DNA of 39,314 nt from Zipacnadum sp036504235 (GTDB lineage Bacteria > Armatimonadota > Zipacnadia > Zipacnadales > Zipacnadaceae), in NCBI GenBank assembly GCA_036504235.1, contig DASXVN010000043.1, positions 1 to 39,314 of the forward strand, written 5' to 3'. The notes beneath the pieces are model-generated. The model was not told the DNA's origin. It saw only the letters and a list, made by a program, of their open reading frames with translations, and ran no database searches. Below are positions 18,015 through 27,932 of the stretch, in pieces. Position numbers and translations under genes: made by a program. The stretch's first letter is position 1; each line of letters opens with the position of its first letter.

Positions 18015-19064
18015 ATGACCGTACTCAGAACCAGCAAGCTGTCGCGCACCCTGTCCGCCCTGCTTGCGATCGCACTCGTGGCTACACTCGTGCCCGTGGC
18101 GGTAATACCCGCCAGCGCTCAGGTTGCTCCGCCACGCACCATTTTGGTGCTGCCCGCCAATGACCAGAGCGGTCGCGGCGAGATGGACTTGGGGCGGCGC
18201 GTCGCGGACCAGCTCGTCCTGGCGATCTCCGCCAAGCCGGGCCTGGCCGCTATGGAGTTCGTGCCGACGTCGCCGCAGGTGCGGCGGGCGGTGGCGGACG
18301 GGCGGCTGCTGCCGGCGCAGGCCGACACGCCGCCGGCGACTCCCGCGGCCGCCGTGCAGGTGGCGCGGGCGCTGAAGATGGACGCAGTGCTCTCGCTGAC
18401 CCTGGAGAGCGTCGTCATTACCGAGTTCCCCAAGCAGGCGAAGGTAAGCGTGTCCGGCGAGCTGTACTCCGTCGCGGCCAACTACAACAGCCAGACCGGG
18501 GAAGTCGCGGCCACGCCGCAGGCCGAGCGCACCTATAAGGTCACCGGTGCTTCGCCGCTGGTCACCAACTACAGCGGTTCCGACCAGCCGCTGATCCGCG
18601 AGGCCATTGACGATGCAATCAGTCAGATTGCTACGGCTACCGCGGGTGAGGAAGCCCTCCCGGTGGTCACCCACAAGAAGAGCAATACCGGCATGTGGGT
18701 GGCGCTGCTGGTGGGCGTGGGCCTGCTGGCCGTGCTGGCGAGCAACAGCGGGGGCGACAACAATGGCTCAGTGGGAGCCTTGCCGCCGGTGCCCGGGTCG
18801 CTGAACGTGGAGGCCGGGGGCATCCGCCTGACGTGGACGCCGCCGCTGCCGAGCGCCAAGACGCTGCTTAAGTACCAGATTCAACGGTCCAAGGATGGCG
18901 CTCCGTTCCAGTTTATCGACATGAACCTGGTGGGGGCGACGGCGACGACGTTCTTCGACTCCACCCCGCCTCCGGGTAACTACCGCTACCGCATCGCCGC
19001 GGTGTACACGGATCAGTCGGTTAGTCCCTTTGCTAGCTTCAGTCAGATCTCGTTCCCGCACTAA
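18015..19064 (+). CDS. Exported CsgG-like protein with membrane segment and FN3 domain
   Basis: 349 residues with a signal peptide (cleavage near PASAQ, residue about 35). Residues about 40-215 look like a CsgG/GNA1162-type alpha-beta domain: TILVLPANDQSG strand, ADQLVLAIS helix, then ARALKMDAVLSLTLESV. A KK-flanked hydrophobic helix lies at about 226-243 (GMWVALLVGVGLLAVLAS), followed by a Gly/Asn/Asp-rich linker and one fibronectin type III-like domain at about 258-345 (LTWTPPLP...YQIQRSKDG...YRYRIAAVY). There is no lipobox. The domain order repeats that of the 8512 protein in short form, so the two may cooperate. AAGGGGG lies upstream of the ATG. A strong hairpin follows the stop. Confidence 0.68.
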   Translation: MTVLRTSKLSRTLSALLAIALVATLVPVAVIPASAQVAPPRTILVLPANDQSGRGEMDLGRRVADQLVLAISAKPGLAAMEFVPTSPQVRRAVADGRLLPAQADTPPATPAAAVQVARALKMDAVLSLTLESVVITEFPKQAKVSVSGELYSVAANYNSQTGEVAATPQAERTYKVTGASPLVTNYSGSDQPLIREAIDDAISQIATATAGEEALPVVTHKKSNTGMWVALLVGVGLLAVLASNSGGDNNGSVGALPPVPGSLNVEAGGIRLTWTPPLPSAKTLLKYQIQRSKDGAPFQFIDMNLVGATATTFFDSTPPPGNYRYRIAAVYTDQSVSPFASFSQISFPH

Positions 19065-19079
19065 TCTCCGCCCTGACGG

Positions 19080-19112
19080 CCGGTCCGGACGCTTAGTCCG
19101 GACCGGTCTTTC
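19080..19112 (+). terminator. Strong hairpin, likely partial terminator or attenuator
   Basis: A perfect 11-bp stem, CCGGTCCGGAC (19080-19090) with GTCCGGACCGG (19096-19106), loop GCTTA, followed by TCTTTCC. The T-run is short and interrupted, so termination may be incomplete, allowing read-through into the 19130 gene 24 bp further on. Confidence 0.5.
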
Positions 19113-19129
19113 CACAAGGAAGAACGCAC

Positions 19130-21121
19130 ATGCCGTCCCTTTGGCCTCGCCAGCTCCTCGGAGGCATTCTGTTGCTGGTTCTGGCCGCTGGTTTCGCTAC
19201 CCCCGCTCGCGGGCAGGGAGCGTTGCTGGGTCGGGTGGGCATCTACGTGACCGCTACGCCCAACCGAGTTCCGGCGGACGGTCGCAGCCGGAGCCGGCTG
19301 CGCATCGAACTGCGCAACCAGGACGGCTCCCCCTTCGCCGACGGCACCCTCGTGGTCCTGCACACCGACCTCGGCTCCCTCACCTTGACCGGCACCGATC
19401 TGTCTACCACCGCTAACGTCACCTCCCGGGGCGGAGTCGTCTCCGCGGGGTTGGTCAGCGATACGGCGGGCGTCGCGACGGTCACGGTCAACGCCCTCAA
19501 TAGCCGCCAGCAGACGATGGTGGAGTTTGTGTGTCCGGGGGACACCGGCGTGGCGGAGACGCGGATCGTGCGGTTGGGGGGCGGCTGGACGGGGTACGGG
19601 CTGGATCTGAATATGGTGGAGGCGCGGGACAAGGCGTACGCTACCTTCGGGAAGGTGCGCCTGGAGGGCGCCGACCTGCTGCAACTGAATATTGAGCAGA
19701 TGGTGCTGCGGGGCGGTCCGGGGACACTGACGAACGGGACGCAAACGCTGGAGGGGCAGGATTTTTACCTAGACTTGCCGCGGAAGCGGGGAGTGTTGCG
19801 GCGGCTGGGCGAGGGCGGCGTCGAGCGGATCACCTTCGACCTGGCCACCCTGGAGCCGCGCAAAATGGAGTGGGAGCTGCCGCCGGCGGCGTTCCAGCCG
19901 GAGCGGGGGAGCAGCGCCGGATGGATTCTGGCCCGCAACATCACCGTGTTTGGTGGCGAGAAGATCGTCTTCGATCATCCGGGGCTGTATAGCGAAGAGA
20001 AGAAGGTTATGTCGCTGCCGCCGATCTGGGTGATGGGCATGGCGGGGTACTCGGGGCTGTCCAACACGCAGGCGTTTGGGCTGAACTCCTCGGGGGGCCT
20101 GGCGGTGCGGATGCCGTATTTCATCGGGGCCACCGACCACAGCGCCGATGCGCTGATGATCGAGAAGGGGGCCGCGGCGGGCAGCATTATCGCGCGAGAG
20201 GACTGGGGGCTGGGGTTGGTTCATGAGTACCGGACCGGCCAGGTCAATGGTTCGCTGGCGCTGAGCGGACTGCCGCAGAGGGACTGGGGCTTTGAGTGGC
20301 GGGACGCGCGGACGGTGTGGCCGGGGGCCGACGGCTCGTTCGATTTGTCGCTGCCGGACCACCGCAGCCTGTACTGGGACGGCTCAGTTTTCAACTATCG
20401 CTCCACGTACAGCCTGAACTACCGCACCTTTTACCAGCGACCGGAGGGGTCCACCGACAGCTACGGGGCGACGGCGGAGTGGCTGACGGAGCCGCGGGTG
20501 TGCACGCCGTACGGGGGCAAGCCCTACTTGCGCGTGGGCACGACCGTGGGGGTCCAGAAGGGGGGGCAGCTTACCGGGCGGGGACCGCAGGGGACGCAGG
20601 AGGTGTACGGGTCGCTGAACTGGCCGCCGCTGCGCGTGGGCAAGCGCACGACGCTGACGCCCTCGTTGGCGAATATCTTCGCGTGGAACACCTCGCCGTA
20701 CCATGCCAATAACCTGCGCTCGGAGCTGCGGCTGGATCACAGCTTCGGGGACTCGCTGGACTTCACGCTGCGCTACGCGGCGGACCACACCAGCGGGGAC
20801 TCCTCGGTGACCGGGTGGCAGCAGTTCCTGACCAGCGAACTGCACGCGTATCACGGGCAGAAGTGGATGGCGTACGTGAGCGGCAGCCTGCAACTGGACA
20901 GCGGCGATTGGTACAGCTACGCGACGTGGGATTACTACCTGAGTTCGGCGTGGCGGCTCGCCGTCCTGGGCAACTGGTACAAACTGAGCGGAGTCGCGTA
21001 CAACGACCAGTCGCTGTACGTGGGCAGAAAGATCCTGGGGGACCGCGAGATCGGCCTGTCCTGGTCCCGGCAGACTAAACGGCTGAGTCTGGAACTGGTC
21101 GGGCTGGCTACGGGGTTCTAG
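19130..21121 (+). CDS. Outer-membrane beta-barrel protein with N-terminal invasin-type Ig domain, LptD-like
   Basis: 663 residues with a signal peptide (cleavage near PARGQG). Residues about 33-140 form an invasin/intimin (Big_1)-like domain: VTATPNRVPADGRSRSRLRIELRNQDGSPF, here cited as residues 40-70, with the typical D-G-x-S and ADGT spacing. Residues about 155-290 resemble the OstA/LptA-like periplasmic domain preceding LptD barrels, including ARNITVFGGEKIVFDHPGLY followed by MSLPPIWV. Residues about 300-663 are alternating amphipathic, aromatic-rich strands ending GLATGF; a C-terminal Phe is the usual signal for Bam-dependent barrel insertion. It closes the run of exported proteins and is the one clear outer-membrane pore candidate. 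Whether it exports the neighbours or transports lipid is not decided by sequence alone. The ATG has AAGGAAG upstream. Confidence 0.68.
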   Translation: MPSLWPRQLLGGILLLVLAAGFATPARGQGALLGRVGIYVTATPNRVPADGRSRSRLRIELRNQDGSPFADGTLVVLHTDLGSLTLTGTDLSTTANVTSRGGVVSAGLVSDTAGVATVTVNALNSRQQTMVEFVCPGDTGVAETRIVRLGGGWTGYGLDLNMVEARDKAYATFGKVRLEGADLLQLNIEQMVLRGGPGTLTNGTQTLEGQDFYLDLPRKRGVLRRLGEGGVERITFDLATLEPRKMEWELPPAAFQPERGSSAGWILARNITVFGGEKIVFDHPGLYSEEKKVMSLPPIWVMGMAGYSGLSNTQAFGLNSSGGLAVRMPYFIGATDHSADALMIEKGAAAGSIIAREDWGLGLVHEYRTGQVNGSLALSGLPQRDWGFEWRDARTVWPGADGSFDLSLPDHRSLYWDGSVFNYRSTYSLNYRTFYQRPEGSTDSYGATAEWLTEPRVCTPYGGKPYLRVGTTVGVQKGGQLTGRGPQGTQEVYGSLNWPPLRVGKRTTLTPSLANIFAWNTSPYHANNLRSELRLDHSFGDSLDFTLRYAADHTSGDSSVTGWQQFLTSELHAYHGQKWMAYVSGSLQLDSGDWYSYATWDYYLSSAWRLAVLGNWYKLSGVAYNDQSLYVGRKILGDREIGLSWSRQTKRLSLELVGLATGF

Positions 21122-21943
21122 AGGAGGCCTCACCCCGCCTGCCCCCCTGCATCAGCGAACGGGCGGCAACGGCGAACGGCCCTACCCCGCCCTGCGGGCA
21201 CCCCTCCCTAAAGGGAGGGGCTTGACGGCTGACGGCTGGGCCCACCCCGCCTTCGCTGAAGCTACGGCGGGCAAGCCCTCCCGGAACGGGAGGGGCTACG
21301 GCTGACGGCTAACGGCGAACGGCTGGGCCGACCTCGCTGCGCTTGTGCGGTCCCTGCGGGGGAGGGCGACGGCAACGGCAACGGCTTCCTCACCCGCCTT
21401 CGCCAGAGCTACGGCGGACAGGCCCCCGGCCCCTCTCCCCGCGCAGACTGGGGAGAGGGGGGAAGGGCAACGGCGCTTCCTCACCCGCCTGCCCCCCCTG
21501 CATCAGCGAACGGGCGGCAACGGCGAACGGCCCTACCCCGCCCTGCGGGCACCCCTCCCTAAAGGGAGGGGCTTGACGGCGACGGCCGGGTCCACCCCGC
21601 CCTCGGCTTCGCCTCGGGCACCCGCCTTCGCTGAAGCTACGGCGGGCAAGCCCTCCCGGAACGGGAGGGGCTACGGCTAACGGCGACGGCAGGGCCGACT
21701 CGCTGCGCTCGCGCGGCCCCTCCGGGAGACGGCAACGGCCGGCGGGCCAGGGTTCGTGGCCGGCGCGGGTGGAGGTTTCGCGGGGTACGGCTCCGCGAAA
21801 GATCCACCCCTACGTACGGCGACGGCCTCATAAGACGAGACTTACAGGTAGCCCCACCGGCGAGACGCCGGTGCCACTGACGGCGACGGCGACGGCGACG
21901 GCTAACGACCGGGCCTGCCTCGCTGCGCTCGTGCGGCCCCTCC
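21122..21943. repeat. Intergenic palindromic repeat mosaic
   Basis: About 820 bp without a gene. A segment of about 100 bp at 21122-21228 recurs almost unchanged at about 21477-21578 (offset 351 bp), carrying CATCAGCGAACGGGCGG and a CCCTCCCTAAAGGGAGGG hairpin. CCCGCC-TTCGCTGAAGC-GGCGGG palindromes are nested in larger modules at about 21246, 21405 and 21617. A GGGTGGAT-like module is at about 21764-21812, a CACCGGC-GAGAC-GCCGGTG module at 21859-21881, and CGGCGA tandem units at 21881-21902. In-frame codons upstream of the uvrB ATG fall in this array and are not part of the gene. Confidence 0.85.
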
Positions 21944-21972
21944 GGGACAAGCGCCCGCTCCTCTGCTATAAT
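21944..21972 (+). promoter_or_regulatory. Promoter of uvrB with extended -10
   Basis: TATAAT (21967-21972) preceded by TG-C, with GGGACA (21944-21949, four of six consensus bases) 17 bp upstream. The -35 lies in the right end of a CTCGCTGCGCTCG...CCCCTCCGGG repeat module, so a repeat edge seems to supply part of the promoter. Confidence 0.65.
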
Positions 21973-21999
21973 GTTCTCGGGGAGGGGGAGAGTAGGATC

Positions 22000-23988
<1,989 letters not shown>

Positions 23989-24511
23989 GGGGCGGCGAAC
24001 GGCTCCTCACCCCCGGCCCCTCTCCCTCGCGGGAGAGGGGAGAGGGGGGAGTAACGGCAACGGCTGGCCCACCCCGCCCTCGGGGGACCTCGGGCACCCC
24101 TCCCGGAGCGGGAGGGGCGGAGGCAACGGCAGACGGCAACGGCTAACGGCGGACCCCTCCCCGGCGCAGACGCCGCCCTCCCCTAAATAGGGGAGGGATT
24201 CGGAAAAGGCAACGGCAACGGCGGAGGCGACGGCCGTTTCCCGGTAGGGGCGGCGGTTACACCCGCCGCCCGCGGCTGCCGCATCGGAAGCTGGCAATCG
24301 CGCAGCCGACCTACGGCGCCGAGGTTTGCGTTCTCGGCAGGCGCGGGCGGCAGACGTAGCTGCGGCCCCTGCGAACGGCAATGGCGGGGTGGAGCGCAGG
24401 GTCCAGCCGAGTGGGTTAACTGGCAGGCAGCGAGCGGGCGTGTGTTGTCCCGCGGACGGGCCAAAACGCGCCCCTACGCGGAAACGAGCTAGCGGCCCGG
24501 CAAGGCAGACT
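23989..24511. repeat. Intergenic repeats plus a unique segment before uvrC
   Basis: Holds a CCTCACCCCCGGCCCCTCTCC...GGAGAGGGG module (24006-24050), a CCCACCCCGCCC...GGGAGGGG module (24068-24117), a CCCTCCCC/GGGGAGGG module (24149-24203) and a GGGCGGCGG...CCGCCGCCC hairpin (about 24245-24272). Positions about 24275-24425 look unique, without a clear gene or promoter. Positions 24428-24490 (GAGCGGGCGTGTGTTG ... CGCGCCCCTACG) match a module at about 28913-28966. No ribosome site better than AAGG is seen before the uvrC ATG. Confidence 0.75.
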
Positions 24512-26458
24512 ATGGCTATCACCGAGAAGCTGACTACTGTGCCCAATGAGCCGGGCGTTTACCTGCTCAAGGACGCTGAGGGTAAGCCGATTTATGTCGG
24601 CAAGGCTCAGTCCTTGCGTAAGCGCCTGCAGCAGCACTTCCAGGGGGCGGACCGGGCGGGGGCTTGGCATGTGGTGATGATTAGCCATGTCGCCGACTTG
24701 GACTACATCCTCACCAGCTCGCCGCGCGAGGCGCTGCTGCTGGAATCTACGCTGATTAAGCAGCACAAACCCCGCTACAACATCCGCTTGATGGACGACA
24801 AGAGCTACCCGTATGTGATGCTCACGGACGAGGCGTTTCCGCGGCTGGTGGTGCTGCGGGACCTGCCGCCTAACGCGCGGCCGGGGGGGCAGGGGAAGCG
24901 GGTGGCGCGGGCGCTGCACGATCCTAAGCGGCACGAGGTCCACCGGCTGGGGCAGGGGGAAGTGTTTGGGCCGTACGCCGAGGCGCGGCCGATGCGGCAG
25001 GCGATGCGGCTGGTGGGGCAGCTCTTTGGACTGCGGTCTTGCCGGAAGGCGCTGACCGGGGCGCCGCAGGGGGTGCCCTGCCTGAACTATCATATGAAGC
25101 GCTGCCTGGGGCCGTGCCGGGGGGACATTACGGGGGCGCAGTACGCGGAGGCGGTGCGGCAGACGCGGCGGTTCTTGAGCGGGCACACCGGGCGGGTGCT
25201 GAGCGACTTTCGGCGGAAGATGACGGCGGCGGCGGCGCGGCAGGAATTTGAGCGGGCCGCGGTGTGGCGGGATACGGTGCAGGCGCTGGAGAAGGCTACG
25301 CGACATGAGGTGGTCATCGGGACGCGGAGCGTGGAGCAGGATGTGGCGGCGGTGGCCGCGGCGGAGGACCTGGCGGTGGTGGCCGTGCTGCGGGTGCGGC
25401 ACGGGCGGCTGCTGGGGGCGGAGGACTATTTGCTGCGGGCGGTGAGTGGGCATAGCCCGGCGGAGATGCTGGAGGCCTTTTTGACGCAGCACTACTCGGC
25501 GGCGCAGTGGGCGCCGCGGGAGGTGCTGCTGCCGGTGGAGATCGAGGGGCGGGAGGAGTGGGAGCAGACGCTGCGCGACCTGCGGGGCGCGCGGGTGACG
25601 GTGCGCGTGCCGCGGCGGGGGCCGGCGCGGGGGATGCTGGAACTGGCGCAGCGCAACGCCGAGCAGGCGCTGGTGCGGGCGCAGGCGATGCAGACGCGGC
25701 GGGAGGGGATGGCCGCGTCGGTGCTGGAGGACCTCCGGGAACTGGTGGGCATGGAGCAGTTGCCGGAGCGGATTGAAGGCTACGATATATCGAATATCCA
25801 GGGCGATCACGCGACCGCGGCGATGGTGGTGTTCACGCGGGGGCAGCCGGACCGGCAGAGCTACCGGCGCTTCCGCATGCGTACCGTCGGGCCGGATGAT
25901 TTTGCGATGATGGCCGAGGCCCTGCGGCGGCGCTTGCAGCGGGCGGCGGCCGGGGACCCCAGTTTCCTGCCGCTCCCGGACCTGATTATGGTGGACGGGG
26001 GCGCGGGGCAGGTGTCCGCCGCGCAGCGGGTGCTGGAGGAGATGGGCGAGGCGGGGATCGCGCTGGTGGGTCTGGCCAAGCGGGAGGAGCAGGTGAGGGC
26101 GCCGGGGCAGGCGAACCCTTTGCCGGCGGAGGAGCATGAGGCGGGGCGCTATTTGCTGCAGCGGGTGCGGGATGAGACCCACCGGTTCGCGGTGACTTAC
26201 CACCGGGGACTGCGCGCGGCGGCGATGACGCGGTCGGTGCTGGACGACGTGCCGGGACTGGGACCGCGACGGCGCACGGCGCTGCTGCGGGCCTTCGGCT
26301 CGGTGCGAGCGATGGCCGAGGCGTCGGCGGAGGAGCTGGCGGCGGCGCCGGGGATGAACCGGCGGGTGGCGGCGGCGCTGTTGGAGAGGCTGGCGGAGAA
26401 GGCGCCCACCCCTCCCGCGGCAGACCGCGGGCACCCCTCCCGCGGCGGGAGGGGTTAG
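24512..26458 (+). CDS. uvrC: Excinuclease ABC subunit C (UvrC)
   Basis: 648 residues. UvrC makes both incisions in nucleotide excision repair. The N-terminal GIY-YIG nuclease spans about 10-95 (PGVYLLKDAEGKPIYVGKA), a Cys cluster lies near 170-205, and a UVR domain (QEFERAAVWRD) near 240-275. The RNase H-like 5' nuclease domain follows (IEGYDISNIQGDHATAAMVVF; LIMVDGGAGQVSAAQRVL; HRFAVTYHR). C-terminal helix-hairpin-helix motifs are at about 580-630 (VPGLGPRRRTALLRAFGS, AAAPGMNRRVAAALLERL). The last twenty or so residues and the stop are encoded by an intergenic palindromic module, so the native end has been overwritten or extended. The ATG at 24512 gives the family-typical N-terminus; codons further upstream lie in non-coding sequence. 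Confidence 0.96.
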   Translation: MAITEKLTTVPNEPGVYLLKDAEGKPIYVGKAQSLRKRLQQHFQGADRAGAWHVVMISHVADLDYILTSSPREALLLESTLIKQHKPRYNIRLMDDKSYPYVMLTDEAFPRLVVLRDLPPNARPGGQGKRVARALHDPKRHEVHRLGQGEVFGPYAEARPMRQAMRLVGQLFGLRSCRKALTGAPQGVPCLNYHMKRCLGPCRGDITGAQYAEAVRQTRRFLSGHTGRVLSDFRRKMTAAAARQEFERAAVWRDTVQALEKATRHEVVIGTRSVEQDVAAVAAAEDLAVVAVLRVRHGRLLGAEDYLLRAVSGHSPAEMLEAFLTQHYSAAQWAPREVLLPVEIEGREEWEQTLRDLRGARVTVRVPRRGPARGMLELAQRNAEQALVRAQAMQTRREGMAASVLEDLRELVGMEQLPERIEGYDISNIQGDHATAAMVVFTRGQPDRQSYRRFRMRTVGPDDFAMMAEALRRRLQRAAAGDPSFLPLPDLIMVDGGAGQVSAAQRVLEEMGEAGIALVGLAKREEQVRAPGQANPLPAEEHEAGRYLLQRVRDETHRFAVTYHRGLRAAAMTRSVLDDVPGLGPRRRTALLRAFGSVRAMAEASAEELAAAPGMNRRVAAALLERLAEKAPTPPAADRGHPSRGGRG

Positions 26459-26898
26459 ACGGCAAAGGCGAACGGCAACGACGGGGGCAGAGGTTGAGGC
26501 GGGAGGCGGAGGCGGGAGATCCGTTTAGCCCCTCCCCCGGCCCCTCCCCCCGCGCCCTGCGGGCTGGGGAGAGGGGGGAACGGCCACGGCAGGGAGAAGG
26601 GCCATTTCCCCTCCGGGGAAACGGCAACGGCGAACGGCACGGCGGAACCGGGCTAGCGGCAAGCCGGCCTCACCCCCTGCCCCCTCTCCGTGCACTTGAG
26701 TACAAGTGCCGCAGGAGAGGGGGAACGGCAGACGGCCAACGGCCGTTTCGCCGGAGGGGCGGAAGTCACGTCCGCCGCCCGCGGCGGGCGCGGGGTCCTA
26801 GGTCTAGCGCGGGGGCGCGGGTGGATGTCCCGCGGGTTGGGGCTCCGCGGAAAACCCACCCCCACGCGGAAACGGCGGACGGCGAAGGAAGGATCACC
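26459..26898. repeat. Intergenic palindromic repeat mosaic
   Basis: No gene. Contains a GTTGAGGCGGGAGGCGGAGGC block (26493-26519; also near 30922 and 33512), a CCTCACC...GGAGAGGGG-type module at 26527-26580, and a second one at 26672-26722 whose loop is replaced by the palindrome GCACTTGAGTACAAGTGC (26692-26709). A GGGTGG...CCACCC module (about 26818-26866) follows. AAGGAAGGA at 26885-26893 precedes the next start. Confidence 0.8.
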
Positions 26899-27930
26899 AT
26901 GAAGAAGATTAGGAGTCGCGCGCCGATTCGGATTGATTTTGCCGGGGGGACTACCGACCTGGCGGCCTTTCGCAACCGCGAAGGGGGGGCCGTGGTGAGC
27001 GCCGCGGTGTCGCGGTATGCCTACTGCAGCCTGCAGGCCGGGGAGGGCGGGGAGATCCGGATCAAGGCCGACGACCTGGAGCAGTACGTGCGGGCCGCGA
27101 ACATCCGCGAGCTGGAATTTGACGGCAATTTGGACCTGCTCAAGGGCGCGGTCAAGGCGCTGGAGTTGCCGCATAGCCTGGACATCTACGTGCATTGCGA
27201 CGCGCCGCCGGGGTCGGGGACCGGGTCCTCGGCGTCGGTGGGCGTGGCGCTGATCGGGCTGCTCAACCACCTGCGGCTGCTGCTGCATCAGTCGCCGCAG
27301 AGCCTGCTGAGCCGGTTTGACATCGCCGAGTTGGCCTGCCGGATCGAGCAGGACCTGGGGATCGTCGGCGGCAAACAGGACCAGTACGCGGCGGCGCTGG
27401 GGGGCTTCAACTACATCCAGTTTTACTCCGACGACCGAGTGGCGGTGGAGCCGCTGCTGCTGAGCAACGGCGTGCTGTGTGAGCTATCCAAGCGGCTGAT
27501 CCTGTACTACACGGGGCAGTCGCGGCTGTCCGGGTCCACCAACCAGCGGATGATTGAGGCCTACGAGTCGGGCGATCCGGTGGTGGGCGGGGCGCTGCGG
27601 ACTATTAAGCAGACTGCCCAGGAGATCTACCGCGCGTTGCTGGGCGAGGACCTGGAGGCGTTCGGGGAATTGCTCAACCAGGAATGGCGCGCGCGGTGCC
27701 AGTTGGCGCCGGGCGTGGTGACCGAGCAGATGCAGGAGGTGCGGCAGGTGGCGCTGGCGGCGGGGGCGCTGGCGACCAAGGTCTGTGGCGCGGGGGGCGG
27801 GGGCTGCATGCTGATCTACTGCGACGACGACCGCGAGGGGCCGGTGCGGCGGGCGCTGGCCGGGCAGGAGGGGTCGGTGCTGGACATCAACTTCGACTTC
27901 ACGGGTCTGCAGGTGTGGGAGGGGCGGTAA
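26899..27930 (+). CDS. GHMP family sugar kinase (HddA-like)
   Basis: 343 residues of the GHMP kinase superfamily, which phosphorylates small sugar or isoprenoid substrates with ATP. Seen: the N-terminal APIRIDFAGGTTDLAAF (8-24), the ATP-binding PPGSGTGSSAS loop (103-113), GGKQDQYAAALGGFN (about 157-171), and the C-terminal CGAGGGGCML loop (about 294-303). The FAGGTTD and GGKQDQYA motifs match the D-glycero-D-manno-heptose-7-phosphate kinase/L-fucose kinase-like group, so a role in heptose or another nucleotide-sugar route is likely; the exact substrate is not decided. The ATG has AAGGAAGGA upstream. The stop is two bases before the next start, so the two genes are coupled. Confidence 0.88.
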   Translation: MKKIRSRAPIRIDFAGGTTDLAAFRNREGGAVVSAAVSRYAYCSLQAGEGGEIRIKADDLEQYVRAANIRELEFDGNLDLLKGAVKALELPHSLDIYVHCDAPPGSGTGSSASVGVALIGLLNHLRLLLHQSPQSLLSRFDIAELACRIEQDLGIVGGKQDQYAAALGGFNYIQFYSDDRVAVEPLLLSNGVLCELSKRLILYYTGQSRLSGSTNQRMIEAYESGDPVVGGALRTIKQTAQEIYRALLGEDLEAFGELLNQEWRARCQLAPGVVTEQMQEVRQVALAAGALATKVCGAGGGGCMLIYCDDDREGPVRRALAGQEGSVLDINFDFTGLQVWEGR

Positions 27931-27932
27931 GG

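Noticed and set aside
21769..21999. N-terminal extension of UvrB upstream of 22000
   Set aside because: It lies in repeat modules and the promoter (TATAAT 21967-21972); the ATG at 22000 has a GGAGG site and gives the standard UvrB start.
24326..24511. N-terminal extension of UvrC upstream of 24512
   Set aside because: No family similarity; the GIY-YIG domain begins directly after the 24512 ATG and the extension crosses a repeat module.
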